Positions 27,180 to 36,755 are shown, numbered from the stretch's first letter. The stretch: 52,831 nucleotides of DNA from Armatimonadota bacterium (GCA_013203665.1 JABMPU010000012.1:1-52831), one strand, 5' to 3'. Numbers and translations: made by a program. The notes: generated by a model not told the origin, from the letters alone.

Positions 27180-30088
27180 TCCAAATCGGATGCAATCGCA
27201 TATCCCAATGAAAATTTAGATTTGAAAATGGAAAGCAGCACAAATTCAAAATCGATTTGAGCTCCAACGTCAAAGTACTTTTCTTGAAAATCTTCCGAGT
27301 CCGGGTTTGTTATTATTCCCGATGTAAAAATGGCAGTGCGAGCCCATCTTAAATAACAGGCAGTCATTCCGATTCTGCGAAAGCGAATTGGTGGAAGATT
27401 CCATTCCAAGATAGATTTCACAAAGTTCGTGCCACCAATCTGGTTTATTTCAAGACCCGGAAAACTGTAATGAGCACGATACCTTTTTTCGTTTTTACCT
27501 TCATTTTTGTTGTTGTAATCGATGTAATTATTTCCAAAACCTCCAAAATAAAAATTTGAAAATGAATCTTCTCTATCACCTGCAGAAACACCAAATGAGT
27601 TTCTGAGCCAGATTGAAGAGTGATGAATGGGAAGTGCAATACCATAATCTGCAATCGAGATTATGCTGGGAAAGAGTTTGGAATTTATATAAGTCGCATT
27701 CGGGATCAATCCGAGTTTGAGTCCTTTTTCTTCATCAACAGCACCGAGCGATTTTTTTGTATTGCTATATTGAAACACAGTGGAAGCAGTAAACATGCTT
27801 GTATAATCCGCCTTTACGTTTTGGTACTGAGGTAAAATATCCATTTCTTTGAAGGCTTCCAAAGCAAAAGTATAACTAAGACTTCTTGGCTTGTCATATA
27901 TCAAATTCTTTTTATATTTATAACCCAGGGCATATCCTTTCCTACTTACTTTAGTGGGACCGAAAAGATCATAAAAACTGGCATGATTATAAGATGCATT
28001 CACTTCCCAACCTGAAGTAAGATATTTAAATTTCAGATGTAATTTTTCTTCTTCTTTGAGGGATTCGGCAAAAGGTGAATAAGAAGCAATTAATTGAAAC
28101 TGTTTTGAACCAATATCATTCCCCACTTCAAATCGATATCCGAGAGAGATTTCATCTTTGTAACCTTCCACAATCGGATAGGCTGAGTAAAGATGCATAT
28201 TTTTCCAATTTTTATAAGGACCCTCATATACAATCAATGAATCCAATTGGATTTTGGCAGGAGAACCGTCTGTCCATTGGGATACAATGGGGAACTTTTC
28301 CACAACTTCCTGTCCCAGATATTTGATAGCTCCAACTTTATCCATCGGTTTGTTTTCAATCCAACCCGGAATCCAACCTTTTCCTCCCACATAATTGAAA
28401 ACTATAAGAGAGTCATCATTTACAGGTACCGGGCGAAAAAAACCGGTCTCACAATTACTGAGAATGCTCATATCATCTATTTGGAAATCATAGCGGAAAA
28501 CATTGGAAACTCCGGAATAATAGGAAGTGCCAAATAAATATCTACCATCTGAAGAAAAGACGAAATTCGCAGGTGAGCTGTAATCAAAATCGAAAATCTG
28601 TGTATAGGATGCATCTCCATTTTGGAGTTTTTCAATATCAAACCTGGCAAGTTCCTGGTGTCCGCTAATATGGGTAATTGCTCCTGTCAGGATTTTACCA
28701 TCAGGAGAAATATCAAGGTCATACATATCGGTTCCATACGGAAAAGCATGAATTGCCAACCACTCTTTGTAAGGAGATTCGAGCCGAATGATCGTGGAAA
28801 TACCATTATAATGACGAATTCCCCAGATGGATTTATCCTGTTTATTAAAAGCCAGATCACCGGTTCGGATGTCGGTAATTAAACGCTCAACTTTTTTCGT
28901 TTTGATATCTACAACATTTAGATCACGATAATAAAAATTATCGGTAGTGAAAAAGAGTTTTTCATTGTCTTCATCATAGATTAGAGAGCAGGTATAATAA
29001 GTAGAAGCACCTTTCACATCACATATCTTTTCAATCTTGCCGGTCTTAATATCTATGGCAGCCAGATGTGCAACCTGACCCGGGTATTTCAAACCTGTAT
29101 AGAGTTTGTCTCGCTTTTCATCATAATAGCTTTGAGATACTGAACCAAGAGTTTTATCTGTGATCGGTTCGATTTTGGTTACCGGATTTTGTCTGATCTT
29201 TTTCAAATTTTCGTGTTGGAATTCTTTCTCAAAAATTATCCATTTTGTCCATTCATCAGTAAGAGGAGTATGATAAACCTTCTTAAACTGGTGAGAGAAA
29301 TAGCGTCTGCTGTCATCAGTTCTGGAAACCCATTCGATCAATTTTTCGGGTCCGTACCTGCTGGCAAGATAGTTAAAAAATCTCGTTCCGTAAAGATAGG
29401 AATTTGCTCCCACCTGGAAATCGATGGAAGTTCCTTCTGCTTCCAATCCGACGAGATGATAAATATGGGTGGAATCGCGAACCATAGAGCGGAAAATCAT
29501 TTCATCATAAGAACCCAAAGCTCTACCAATTCCGCCTGACATCCAGGTTTCCATGAAAACTGCAATTCCTTCGTGATACCAGCGAGGAGCAAATTTTCGT
29601 GGAATTGCCAGATAAGCGAACCACATGGAAATGGGATCTTCCGGTTTCTGCTGAATTTTCCCGCCAAACAATTTCCGGTAAAATCTATCCTTTTTCGCTG
29701 CTTTATCCATGGCAACAATATGAGTGAGTTCATGATGCATCAACAGGCTCATTCGCTCATTGGAAGGTGCAACTTCAAATACATACATATAGGGTGACAT
29801 ACCGATGTAAACCAGGTTGAGCGGAACAGCGGAAGCTCCTCCATTTGACCAGTCAGCAAAATCTTCGATGAAAACTGTAGTTTTTTCTGAAGGAATATAA
29901 TCCCAGAAATTCTTGTAATAATTCCAGGTGTTTGTGTAGCACCTGGCAAGATGCGGTACAATATAAGAATGTGCATTGCTGTAATAAAGTAGATTCAAAT
30001 CATTGGTTTTCAGGTTGTTAAGATCTTGTGCGAATATTAAAGAAGATAATAAATTGAGAATGATAAATATTATCGGGTGCTTTTTCAT
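27134..30088 (-). CDS. Secreted gluzincin metalloprotease with propeller and predicted barrel
   Basis: A 984-aa protein with an N-terminal signal peptide. The peptidase-MA-like domain has HELTH at residues 119-123 and a third ligand in WYHEG (Glu173). From about 310 to 640 there are TolB/PD40-like propeller blades (KLFFTTDNFYYRD, DISPDGKILTGA, VFSSDGRYLFGTSY). The last 300 residues alternate hydrophobic and aromatic positions as in an outer-membrane barrel (YLTSGWEVNASY, FYFGGFGNNYID), ending in a short strand. This suggests a protease tethered to the cell surface by its own barrel. No strong Shine-Dalgarno site precedes the ATG; the leader is TA-rich. The protease call is firm and the barrel is inferred. 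Confidence 0.8.
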   Translation of the reverse strand: MKKHPIIFIILNLLSSLIFAQDLNNLKTNDLNLLYYSNAHSYIVPHLARCYTNTWNYYKNFWDYIPSEKTTVFIEDFADWSNGGASAVPLNLVYIGMSPYMYVFEVAPSNERMSLLMHHELTHIVAMDKAAKKDRFYRKLFGGKIQQKPEDPISMWFAYLAIPRKFAPRWYHEGIAVFMETWMSGGIGRALGSYDEMIFRSMVRDSTHIYHLVGLEAEGTSIDFQVGANSYLYGTRFFNYLASRYGPEKLIEWVSRTDDSRRYFSHQFKKVYHTPLTDEWTKWIIFEKEFQHENLKKIRQNPVTKIEPITDKTLGSVSQSYYDEKRDKLYTGLKYPGQVAHLAAIDIKTGKIEKICDVKGASTYYTCSLIYDEDNEKLFFTTDNFYYRDLNVVDIKTKKVERLITDIRTGDLAFNKQDKSIWGIRHYNGISTIIRLESPYKEWLAIHAFPYGTDMYDLDISPDGKILTGAITHISGHQELARFDIEKLQNGDASYTQIFDFDYSSPANFVFSSDGRYLFGTSYYSGVSNVFRYDFQIDDMSILSNCETGFFRPVPVNDDSLIVFNYVGGKGWIPGWIENKPMDKVGAIKYLGQEVVEKFPIVSQWTDGSPAKIQLDSLIVYEGPYKNWKNMHLYSAYPIVEGYKDEISLGYRFEVGNDIGSKQFQLIASYSPFAESLKEEEKLHLKFKYLTSGWEVNASYNHASFYDLFGPTKVSRKGYALGYKYKKNLIYDKPRSLSYTFALEAFKEMDILPQYQNVKADYTSMFTASTVFQYSNTKKSLGAVDEEKGLKLGLIPNATYINSKLFPSIISIADYGIALPIHHSSIWLRNSFGVSAGDREDSFSNFYFGGFGNNYIDYNNKNEGKNEKRYRAHYSFPGLEINQIGGTNFVKSILEWNLPPIRFRRIGMTACYLRWARTAIFTSGIITNPDSEDFQEKYFDVGAQIDFEFVLLSIFKSKFSLGYAIASDLDWNTSEEFMISLQLL

Positions 30089-30137
30089 ATATATATTTTA
30101 CTCTATACTACTTAGAGTCTATACCATAAAGTACTGT

Positions 30138-30221
30138 TTCGAGTTGTAAGGAGCTTGCGATAACGACTCGAAGTAGCTTGAATAAACACTTTTTCTCGAC
30201 TCGTCGTTCCTTACGAGTCGA
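30138..30221. repeat. Two inverted CGACTCG palindromes
   Basis: Copies at 30138-30172 (CGAGTTGTAAGG ... ACGACTCG) and 30193-30221 (CGACTCGTCGTTCC ... ACGAGTCG) form a larger dyad in the 191-base gap downstream of the SQDFQ gene. No T-run follows, so terminator function is uncertain. Confidence 0.6.
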
Positions 30222-30279
30222 AAAACCTGAGTTTATGGACAGAATCTAAATAATTGGAGTTTTCAACTCGAGAAAGAAT

Positions 30280-31161
30280 TTAATATATTGCCCCTAACTC
30301 TTCCGCTTGATTTCTAACAGCATCTTGAAATTCTGATGAAAAAAGCACAGCATTAAGTTTTTCATCATTAAAGAAAGACTGGAAATTTTCATTCCGCATA
30401 AGATTCTGGAAATCCTGAGAAGCATATATTTTCTGGAAATCCTGAGAAGCATATATTTTCTGGAAATCCTGAGACGCGTACTTTTGAAAATCCTGTGAGC
30501 AAAAAATTTTCTGAAAATCCTGAGACATATATGCCTTTTGAAAATCTTGTGACATAAATTGTTTCTGGAAATCCTGAGACATAAATTGCTTTTGAAAATC
30601 CTGAGACATAAATTGTTTTTGGAAATCCTGGCTATAAATAGCCTTTAAGATTTTTTCATTATCAGATAATTTTTGGAAATCCTGTGAGCGATAAATTTTC
30701 TGAAAATCCTGTGAGCAAAAAATCTTCTGGAAATCCTGGCTGTAAACAGCTTTAAATTCATCGCTATCTGTAAATTTCTGAAAATCCTGGGAAGCAGCAA
30801 TTTTCTGGAAATTTTCATTCTGCAGAAGATTCTGGAAATCCTGTGATACAATAACGACTTTTTGGATATCCATATTAAAGAGAACAACTCTCTGGAAATC
30901 CTGACTCGTAACTAATTTTAAAAATTCTTCATTTTTCAGAAGATTCTGCCATTCCGCACTTTGGCTGAATTTAACAAAATCTTCATTTTTGATCAAGATT
31001 ACATCTTCATCTAATTGTTCACCACGGAATTTCTCAGCTTTTTCCACACCACCGATCGTGCCTGCAATATCTTGTTTAAATGGTTGCGGATAGAAAACCG
31101 AAAAATAAACAATCGCTGCCACGACTAAAACAATGATGATAATGATTAATGGTCTTTTCAT
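30280..31161 (-). CDS. Membrane-anchored SQDFQ-repeat protein, unknown function
   Basis: A 293-aa protein with one N-terminal transmembrane helix (about residues 4-23); nearly all the rest is a tandem 9-residue repeat. Fifteen exact SQDFQ pentapeptides occur, usually as SQDFQK plus three residues with one aromatic or aliphatic (QFM, IFC, IYA). More degenerate units such as KNEEFLKLV and QNENFQKIA fill the first half. The 3' half has near-identical units at the DNA level (27-base period), which indicates recent expansion. The start was set at 31161 where AGGAGG lies nine bases upstream. I recognise no family. It lies between an FG-GAP sorting-domain protein and a surface protease, so an extracytoplasmic role is plausible. 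Confidence 0.8.
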   Translation of the reverse strand: MKRPLIIIIIVLVVAAIVYFSVFYPQPFKQDIAGTIGGVEKAEKFRGEQLDEDVILIKNEDFVKFSQSAEWQNLLKNEEFLKLVTSQDFQRVVLFNMDIQKVVIVSQDFQNLLQNENFQKIAASQDFQKFTDSDEFKAVYSQDFQKIFCSQDFQKIYRSQDFQKLSDNEKILKAIYSQDFQKQFMSQDFQKQFMSQDFQKQFMSQDFQKAYMSQDFQKIFCSQDFQKYASQDFQKIYASQDFQKIYASQDFQNLMRNENFQSFFNDEKLNAVLFSSEFQDAVRNQAEELGAIY

Positions 31162-31224
31162 AATATTTTTCCTCCTTTTAAAGTTCAAATCTGAGTACTT
31201 TCAAACTTGAAATTTTTTGCATGT

Positions 31225-31240
31225 GCTGAGTTTTCTCAGC
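31225..31240. repeat. Small hairpin GCTGAG-TTTT-CTCAGC
   Basis: Perfect 6-bp dyad between the FG-GAP gene and the SQDFQ gene. No T-run follows on the minus strand, so it is at best a weak attenuator. Confidence 0.35.
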
Positions 31241-31263
31241 TTTCTTCTTGCTTAACGCTGACA

Positions 31264-32754
31264 CTATTTCAACAGCAAACATTTCTTCACTGATTCTGAT
31301 TTTCCATTTAAATTCATTTTATAGAAATAAACACCTGAACCAACTAACTTGCCTGAATCATTATATCCATTCCAGACTACAGAATGTCTTCCTTTTTGAA
31401 ATGTTTCATTATCGATTAGTTTTTTAACTAATTGTCCTTTAGTATTATAAATCGATAAACTTATTTTACATTTTTCTGATAATTGAAAACTGATATTTGT
31501 TTTCGGATTAAACGGATTTGGATAATTTGATAATTTATAATTATTAATTACTAATTCATAATTATCTATTGAGACCTGTGGCTCTTCAACAAAATTCCCA
31601 TTTCCATCGTTAAAAAGAACTATTAATGTTGATGGCATAAGAGCACTTACAACTTTTATTGTAATTATATCGTTAAAACCATTATTGTCCAAATCAGCAC
31701 AGAATGATCTTTGGAGAAATTCTTCACCACTTGAAAGAGGAATAAATTGAGGTTCAGACAAAATATAATCTCCTTCATTGTAGAGAATATATATGCCGTC
31801 ATAATAACCAGTACAAACTACATCGGGAAAACTATCATTATTTAGATCTGAAATTTCAAAATGTCCCAATGCCGGTTGAAATAATACTTCATCGTGCTGG
31901 TAAAAATTATCATTACCAATATTCTCATATATTGTTATTCCAGTATAGCCCATCATGAGTAAATCAACTAAAACAACTATATCATTATCTCCGTCATAAT
32001 CCATATCTGCTATATTTATTTCATTTTTAAAATTGTTTTCTTCAAGGGTTAAACATTGGAAACCTGTTTCGTAACTGAAATATACTTCTGTTTTCTGGGC
32101 GCAAATGGCAATATCATTTCTATTATCTTCATTTAAATTACCACATGCGATATCAACAGGATAATAGCCGGTTACATAATGATATTCAGGTAATGAAAAT
32201 TGACCCGTTCCATTATTATATAAAACTCCCCAAAACTGACCGTTATTTGATGCTACTACTATATCTATATCGTTGTCATTATCTATATCGCCATAATTAA
32301 TATCAGCAACAACTTCGCTTGTATTTAGTGTAAAGTCTGTAAATACATTAAAAAATCCATATTCATTGTAGAAAATTCTAATATATCTATCTGCTATTCC
32401 AGATGAAAAATCAGCCATAAATGTAACTATTTCTGGATAATTGTCATCGTCTATATTTTGGGCAAATATATTTTCCTGATAACCACAAAAAACAAAAGAA
32501 GTATCAAATATTGTAAATGTTCCTGCACCTTCATTCAGCAAAATAGAAATCGTTGGATTATCATGTCCCCATGCAGTTTTATGTCCCACAACAATATCCT
32601 TATCACCGTCCAAATCCAGGTCTCCGGCATAAACTGAATACGCAAAGCGCGGAACGGTGTATTCTGCAGCAAAGGTTATAGTATAGATTACTAACACAAT
32701 AAATGATAAAACTATATATTTCCACGAAAATCGGGATTTCTCTTTGTTCAACAT
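31264..32754 (-). CDS. Secreted FG-GAP/VCBS-repeat protein with sorting domain
   Basis: A 496-aa protein with a signal peptide and about five FG-GAP-type blades, each with a calcium-binding DxDxDxxxD-like loop (DLDLDGDKD, DIDNDNDID, DMDYDGDND, DLNNDSFPD, DLDNNGFND). Together these should form a beta-propeller. The C-terminus has NYPNPFNPKTNISF and GSGVYFYKMN, a type IX-like sorting domain. The start was set at 32754, where GGAG lies five bases before ATG; the 17 residues upstream are unlikely to be translated. Its role is probably surface adhesion or binding. Confidence 0.85.
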   Translation of the reverse strand: MLNKEKSRFSWKYIVLSFIVLVIYTITFAAEYTVPRFAYSVYAGDLDLDGDKDIVVGHKTAWGHDNPTISILLNEGAGTFTIFDTSFVFCGYQENIFAQNIDDDNYPEIVTFMADFSSGIADRYIRIFYNEYGFFNVFTDFTLNTSEVVADINYGDIDNDNDIDIVVASNNGQFWGVLYNNGTGQFSLPEYHYVTGYYPVDIACGNLNEDNRNDIAICAQKTEVYFSYETGFQCLTLEENNFKNEINIADMDYDGDNDIVVLVDLLMMGYTGITIYENIGNDNFYQHDEVLFQPALGHFEISDLNNDSFPDVVCTGYYDGIYILYNEGDYILSEPQFIPLSSGEEFLQRSFCADLDNNGFNDIITIKVVSALMPSTLIVLFNDGNGNFVEEPQVSIDNYELVINNYKLSNYPNPFNPKTNISFQLSEKCKISLSIYNTKGQLVKKLIDNETFQKGRHSVVWNGYNDSGKLVGSGVYFYKMNLNGKSESVKKCLLLK

Positions 32755-33003
32755 TTTTTCTCCAAATTGCATATTCAGATAAATTAGATCGATTTCTTTT
32801 GTCAAGTTTTACGACATGATTAACGAATTTATCTGTTAAGAACTATATGGAAATTATCGATTTAATTACCTTCACATTAATATCTTGGGAATAAGATACA
32901 ACAAGTTTAAAAATATCTTTGCTAAAATCAAGAATCAGGTTGACGTTTAATATTGAAATAAAATATCAGGAAAAGGATTTAGATATTGATAAACGGAGAA
33001 TGA

Positions 33004-33693
33004 ATGAAATACAAAACCATTCTTTTTGATGCTGATGGTGTGCTGTTTGATTATCGAAAAGCTGAATCATTCGCTTTCTTAAAAACATTTGATTTTTTTG
33101 AAATAAGAGAAAATCTGGATTCCATACATAAAAAGTATAAAACAATTAATGCCAAAATCTGGCGTGAATTTGAAGATAAAAAAATTACTTCTACAAATTT
33201 GAGAGTTGAGCGTTTTTCAAGGCTTTTCAAAGTTGCACACCTCGAACTTGATCCTGCAGAAGTCAGCAAAACTTATCTCAAATTTCTATCTGAATGCAGT
33301 TTTTTAATTGATGGAGCAGAAGAAATTGTAAAATATTTTCATAAAAAATGTGAACTGGCAATTATCACCAACGGTCTGGCAGATGTTCAACGTTCCAGGA
33401 TTGGAAATTCAAAACTTGCTTCTTTCTTTAAAATGTTGTTTATCTCAGAGGAAATCGGCTATCCCAAACCACACAAAGAAATTTTTGAATTCGCTTTGCA
33501 GAAATTGGAGAATAAAAATAAAAATGACATTTTGTTAGTTGGAGATAACCTGGTTTCAGATATTAAAGGTGGAAATGATTTTGGCATTGACACTTGTTGG
33601 TTCAATCAAAATATGTGGAACAATAAATTAGATATTCATCCGACGTATGAAATAAATAATTTATTAGAATTAAAGAAAATAATATCGGAGTGA
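33004..33693 (+). CDS. HAD-superfamily 5'-nucleotidase, YjjG-like
   Basis: A 229-aa HAD phosphatase with nucleophile Asp9 and Asp11 (FDADGVL), motif II ITNG, a motif III Lys in GYPKPHKEIF, and motif IV GDNLVSDIKGG. The helical cap at about 20-90 and the GDNLxSDIxGG signature fit the YjjG pyrimidine-nucleotidase group, which cleans up non-canonical nucleotides. The exact substrate is not certain. GGAG lies just before the ATG. It is the first gene of the plus-strand island. Confidence 0.85.
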   Translation: MKYKTILFDADGVLFDYRKAESFAFLKTFDFFEIRENLDSIHKKYKTINAKIWREFEDKKITSTNLRVERFSRLFKVAHLELDPAEVSKTYLKFLSECSFLIDGAEEIVKYFHKKCELAIITNGLADVQRSRIGNSKLASFFKMLFISEEIGYPKPHKEIFEFALQKLENKNKNDILLVGDNLVSDIKGGNDFGIDTCWFNQNMWNNKLDIHPTYEINNLLELKKIISE

Positions 33694-33768
33694 GGAGCTA
33701 AAGCCAAGCTTCGGTAAGTATAATATGAATTATGAAAGTTTACGAAAGAAAAAACAGAAATAAAATTA

Positions 33769-33868
33769 GCCACGAAGTTCATAAAAAGCACCCCGATACA
33801 GTCGTTCCTTCTTATGGGGCAGGCGAAGAAAAATACTCTTTGCGTTACTTCGTGTTCTTAGTGGCTGA
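33769..33868. repeat. CACGAAG-type repeat pair upstream of phnD
   Basis: GCCACGAAG (33769-33777) and the inverse form ACTTCGTGTTCTTAGTGGC (33847-33865) flank about 70 bases. The right copy runs into GAGGAG, the likely ribosome-binding site of phnD. Confidence 0.6.
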
Positions 33869-33877
33869 GGAGTAAGA

Positions 33878-34780
33878 ATGAGAGCAGTTAAAATTATTTT
33901 AGTTTTGCTGATTTTAGTTATTTTCAGTTGTGTACAACAAGCAGAATTAGGTACAAAAAAAAATCCGATTAAGATGTATTTTGTACCATCAATGGAAGCC
34001 GGAAAGATCGTTACCAGCGGCAAAGCAGTTTCAGATTATTTATCCGAAAAAACAGGTTATCATTTCAAAGTGGCAGTTCCCACCAGTTATGCTTCTGTTA
34101 TCGAAGCACTCGGCACAGATGAAACTGATATTGCCTGGCTTGCGACTTTTGCCTATATTCTGGCAAATGAAAAATTTGGTGCAGAAGTAGCTTTGACTAC
34201 TGTGCGGAATGGCTTAGAAAATTATCGCGGGCAATTCCTGGCACGGGCAGACAGTGATATTAATTCTTTGGAGGATATTGAAGGCAAGATCATTGCTTAC
34301 ACAGATGCAGCTTCTACTTCCGGTTATTTGTATCCATCCGCGATTTTAGCAGAAAAAGGAATCAAACCGAAAGATATGATGTATGCAGGCGGTCATCCTC
34401 AAGCCATTTTAGCCGTTTATCAGGGAACTGCAGATGTCGGCTGCACTTTCTGGTCTCCGCCAAATGAAGACGGCACGGTCCGCGATGCGCGCAGAGCTGT
34501 GCTGGAAACTTATCCGGATGTTGTTGAAAAGATCAAAATCATTGGATATACAGATTGGATTCCGAATGATACAGTCACTTTCCGCAAAGATTTTCCATCT
34601 GAAATGAGAGAGAAAATTGTGCAATGTTTACTTGATTTTGCAGCATCGGAAGAAGGACACGAAACTTTGGTGAATTTGTTGGACATCGATAATTTTATTC
34701 GTGCCAAAGATAGCGATTATGATGTTGTCCGTCAAACCTTGAACATCCTAGGAACAGATGCAACGGAATTGATCAAATGA
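33878..34780 (+). CDS. phnD: Phosphonate/phosphate-type ABC transporter substrate-binding lipoprotein
   Basis: A 300-aa PhnD-family periplasmic binding protein, lipidated at the Cys of VIFSC near residue 18. The PhnD-type binding segment is visible as TDAASTSGYLYPSAIL, with DIAWLATFAYILAN and GTADVGCTFWSP. The ligand may be phosphonate, phosphite or phosphate; no C-P lyase gene is present here. GAGGAG lies seven bases before the ATG and partly belongs to a repeat. The stop overlaps the phnC start by four bases. Confidence 0.9.
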   Translation: MRAVKIILVLLILVIFSCVQQAELGTKKNPIKMYFVPSMEAGKIVTSGKAVSDYLSEKTGYHFKVAVPTSYASVIEALGTDETDIAWLATFAYILANEKFGAEVALTTVRNGLENYRGQFLARADSDINSLEDIEGKIIAYTDAASTSGYLYPSAILAEKGIKPKDMMYAGGHPQAILAVYQGTADVGCTFWSPPNEDGTVRDARRAVLETYPDVVEKIKIIGYTDWIPNDTVTFRKDFPSEMREKIVQCLLDFAASEEGHETLVNLLDIDNFIRAKDSDYDVVRQTLNILGTDATELIK

Positions 34781-35544
34781 ATAATATAATTGAAATCAAA
34801 GACCTTCACAAAATTTATGCTCGCGGAACTCATGCTCTAAAAGGAATGAACTTAACTGTGAAAGAAGGTGAATTCTGCATTCTGCTGGGTTTATCCGGTT
34901 CAGGAAAATCTACACTTCTGAGATGTATGAACAAATTGATAGATTCCACTTCCGGTGAAATTTATATCTGTGATGGAGATGTAGTTAAAGCCACCGGTAA
35001 AACTCTTCGCCGCATCCGCAGGCAGATCGGCATGATCTTCCAGCAGTTCAATCTTATCAAGAATTTAACCGCTCTCACAAATGTTCTCACAGGAAAACTG
35101 GGCTATGTTTCTTTGGGTCATTCAGTTACTTTTGCCCAGCATAAAGCAGATATGAAATTAGCAATGGATAATCTTAAACGTGTAGGATTATTGGAATTCG
35201 CAGATAAAAAAGTAAAGAATCTGAGTGGAGGACAACAGCAGAGAGTGGCAATTGCAAGGGCTCTCATGCAAAATCCACGAGTGATTCTGGCTGATGAACC
35301 AGTTGCCAGCCTCGATCCAGCCACTGCTGATTCTGTAATGAGATACCTGGGTGAATTAAACAAGAAAGATAATATGACCGTTATTTGCTCTCTACATTTT
35401 CTCAGTTTAGCCCGAAAATACGGTACAAGAGTTGTAGCCCTAAAAGATGGTGAAATTGTTTTTGAAGGAACTCCCAAAGAAATCGATGAAAAGAAATTCA
35501 AGAAAATTTACGGTGAAGAAGCTGAGGAGGTGGAAATCAAATGA
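34777..35544 (+). CDS. phnC: Phosphonate-type ABC transporter ATP-binding protein
   Basis: A 255-aa ABC ATPase. Walker A is GLSGSGKST (38-46), the Q-loop is IFQQFNL, the signature is LSGGQ (149-153) and Walker B is VILADEP (169-175), with the H-loop in CSLHFL. Sequence and length fit PhnC. ATGA overlaps at both ends show tight coupling with phnD and phnE. Confidence 0.93.
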   Translation: MNNIIEIKDLHKIYARGTHALKGMNLTVKEGEFCILLGLSGSGKSTLLRCMNKLIDSTSGEIYICDGDVVKATGKTLRRIRRQIGMIFQQFNLIKNLTALTNVLTGKLGYVSLGHSVTFAQHKADMKLAMDNLKRVGLLEFADKKVKNLSGGQQQRVAIARALMQNPRVILADEPVASLDPATADSVMRYLGELNKKDNMTVICSLHFLSLARKYGTRVVALKDGEIVFEGTPKEIDEKKFKKIYGEEAEEVEIK

Positions 35545-36755
35545 AAAACAATAAGATAAAATCTATTATACAAGCGTTTTTTACAGACCTTCTTTTTTGG
35601 ATCTATGTGTTTGGATGCAGCTATTTTCTTATTCATAGCTGGTTTGAAATTGAACTTACAAATACGAATATTCATATACTTATTGCCGCATTAGTTTTTA
35701 CTCTGGTTTTCTTGTCTTTTGGAATGTCTCTGGGAAGGAAAATATTTTCTCCCACCAAGCTGACAAATCTGAAATGGAAAAAAACCTTCTGGGGTTGGAC
35801 TATAGTATTTTTGCTGGTAATTACTTTTGTTGTAGGATGGAACCTGGTGGAAGTTAATCCTTATAAATTCTTTACACAATTTAAAAATGCAAGAGGAATA
35901 TCATCCGGAATATTTGATCCCAGCATAATCGGTTATAAACTTACTGAAAAATCTTTTGAAGAATTGAGAGAAAATGATGTTCCTTTAGTAGTTTTGGAAA
36001 AACTAGAAAGAATAAAAAATAAATCGTATACAACTAAAAAAGTGTTATCATTAGATTTAAAGAAAAAATTAGATGCAAATGAGCTTTTGGAATATAAGTC
36101 TTCAATTTTTGAATATGCTCAGAAGAACTCAAATATGCTAAATATAGCTTTATCTGCTTTAGCTGAAACAATCTTTTTAGCTCTTTTAGCAACAATTTTC
36201 GCCATTCCATTCGCTTTTGTTCTCAGTTTTTTAGCAGCGCGTAATCTTATGCCAAAAACTTTCTTAGGAAATTCAGTTTATCTAATTGTTCGCACGATTG
36301 CCACTATTTTCCGCTCCATTGAAGCGATTGTCTGGGCAATTATTTTCAGTGTGTGGGTGGGAATCGGACCTTTTGCCGGTATGCTGGCTTTGATGATCCA
36401 TTCGATTGCAGCTCTAACGAAACTATATTCCGAACAGATCGAGAACATAGATGAAGGACCGGTGGAAGCCATAAAAGCAACCGGAGCGAATACATTCCAG
36501 GTTTGGATTTTCGCAGTGATTCCTCAAATAATATCACCCTACCTGGCTTTTACGATTTACCGCTGGGATATAAATGTTCGCATGGCTACGATCGTAGGTT
36601 TTGTTGGTGGCGGTGGAATTGGCTTGCTTCTGCTTCAGCAGCAGCAGCTTCTCAGGTGGCACAATGTTGGAGTTATCATCTGGCTGATTGCTGCAGTGGT
36701 CTGGATTATGGATATGACCAGTGCAAAAGTTAGAGCCAAACTTGTGGAGATGTAA
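35541..36755 (+). CDS. phnE: Phosphonate-type ABC transporter permease with an extra domain
   Basis: The C-terminal half (about residues 200-404) is a PhnE-like permease with the EAA loop EAIKATGANTFQVWIFAVIPQI and FVGGGGIG. At 404 aa it is about 130 residues longer than typical PhnE. The added N-terminal half has three hydrophobic helices, then a soluble charged segment (about 115-195) with KSYTTKKVLSLDLKKKLDANELL. That segment probably lies outside the membrane; its role is unknown. Confidence 0.9.
   Translation: MKNNKIKSIIQAFFTDLLFWIYVFGCSYFLIHSWFEIELTNTNIHILIAALVFTLVFLSFGMSLGRKIFSPTKLTNLKWKKTFWGWTIVFLLVITFVVGWNLVEVNPYKFFTQFKNARGISSGIFDPSIIGYKLTEKSFEELRENDVPLVVLEKLERIKNKSYTTKKVLSLDLKKKLDANELLEYKSSIFEYAQKNSNMLNIALSALAETIFLALLATIFAIPFAFVLSFLAARNLMPKTFLGNSVYLIVRTIATIFRSIEAIVWAIIFSVWVGIGPFAGMLALMIHSIAALTKLYSEQIENIDEGPVEAIKATGANTFQVWIFAVIPQIISPYLAFTIYRWDINVRMATIVGFVGGGGIGLLLLQQQQLLRWHNVGVIIWLIAAVVWIMDMTSAKVRAKLVEM

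Noticed and set aside
30400..30860. Possible CRISPR array (regular 27-base repeats)
   Set aside because: The repeats are tandem without spacers and stay in frame in a coding sequence with a start, membrane helix and ribosome-binding site.
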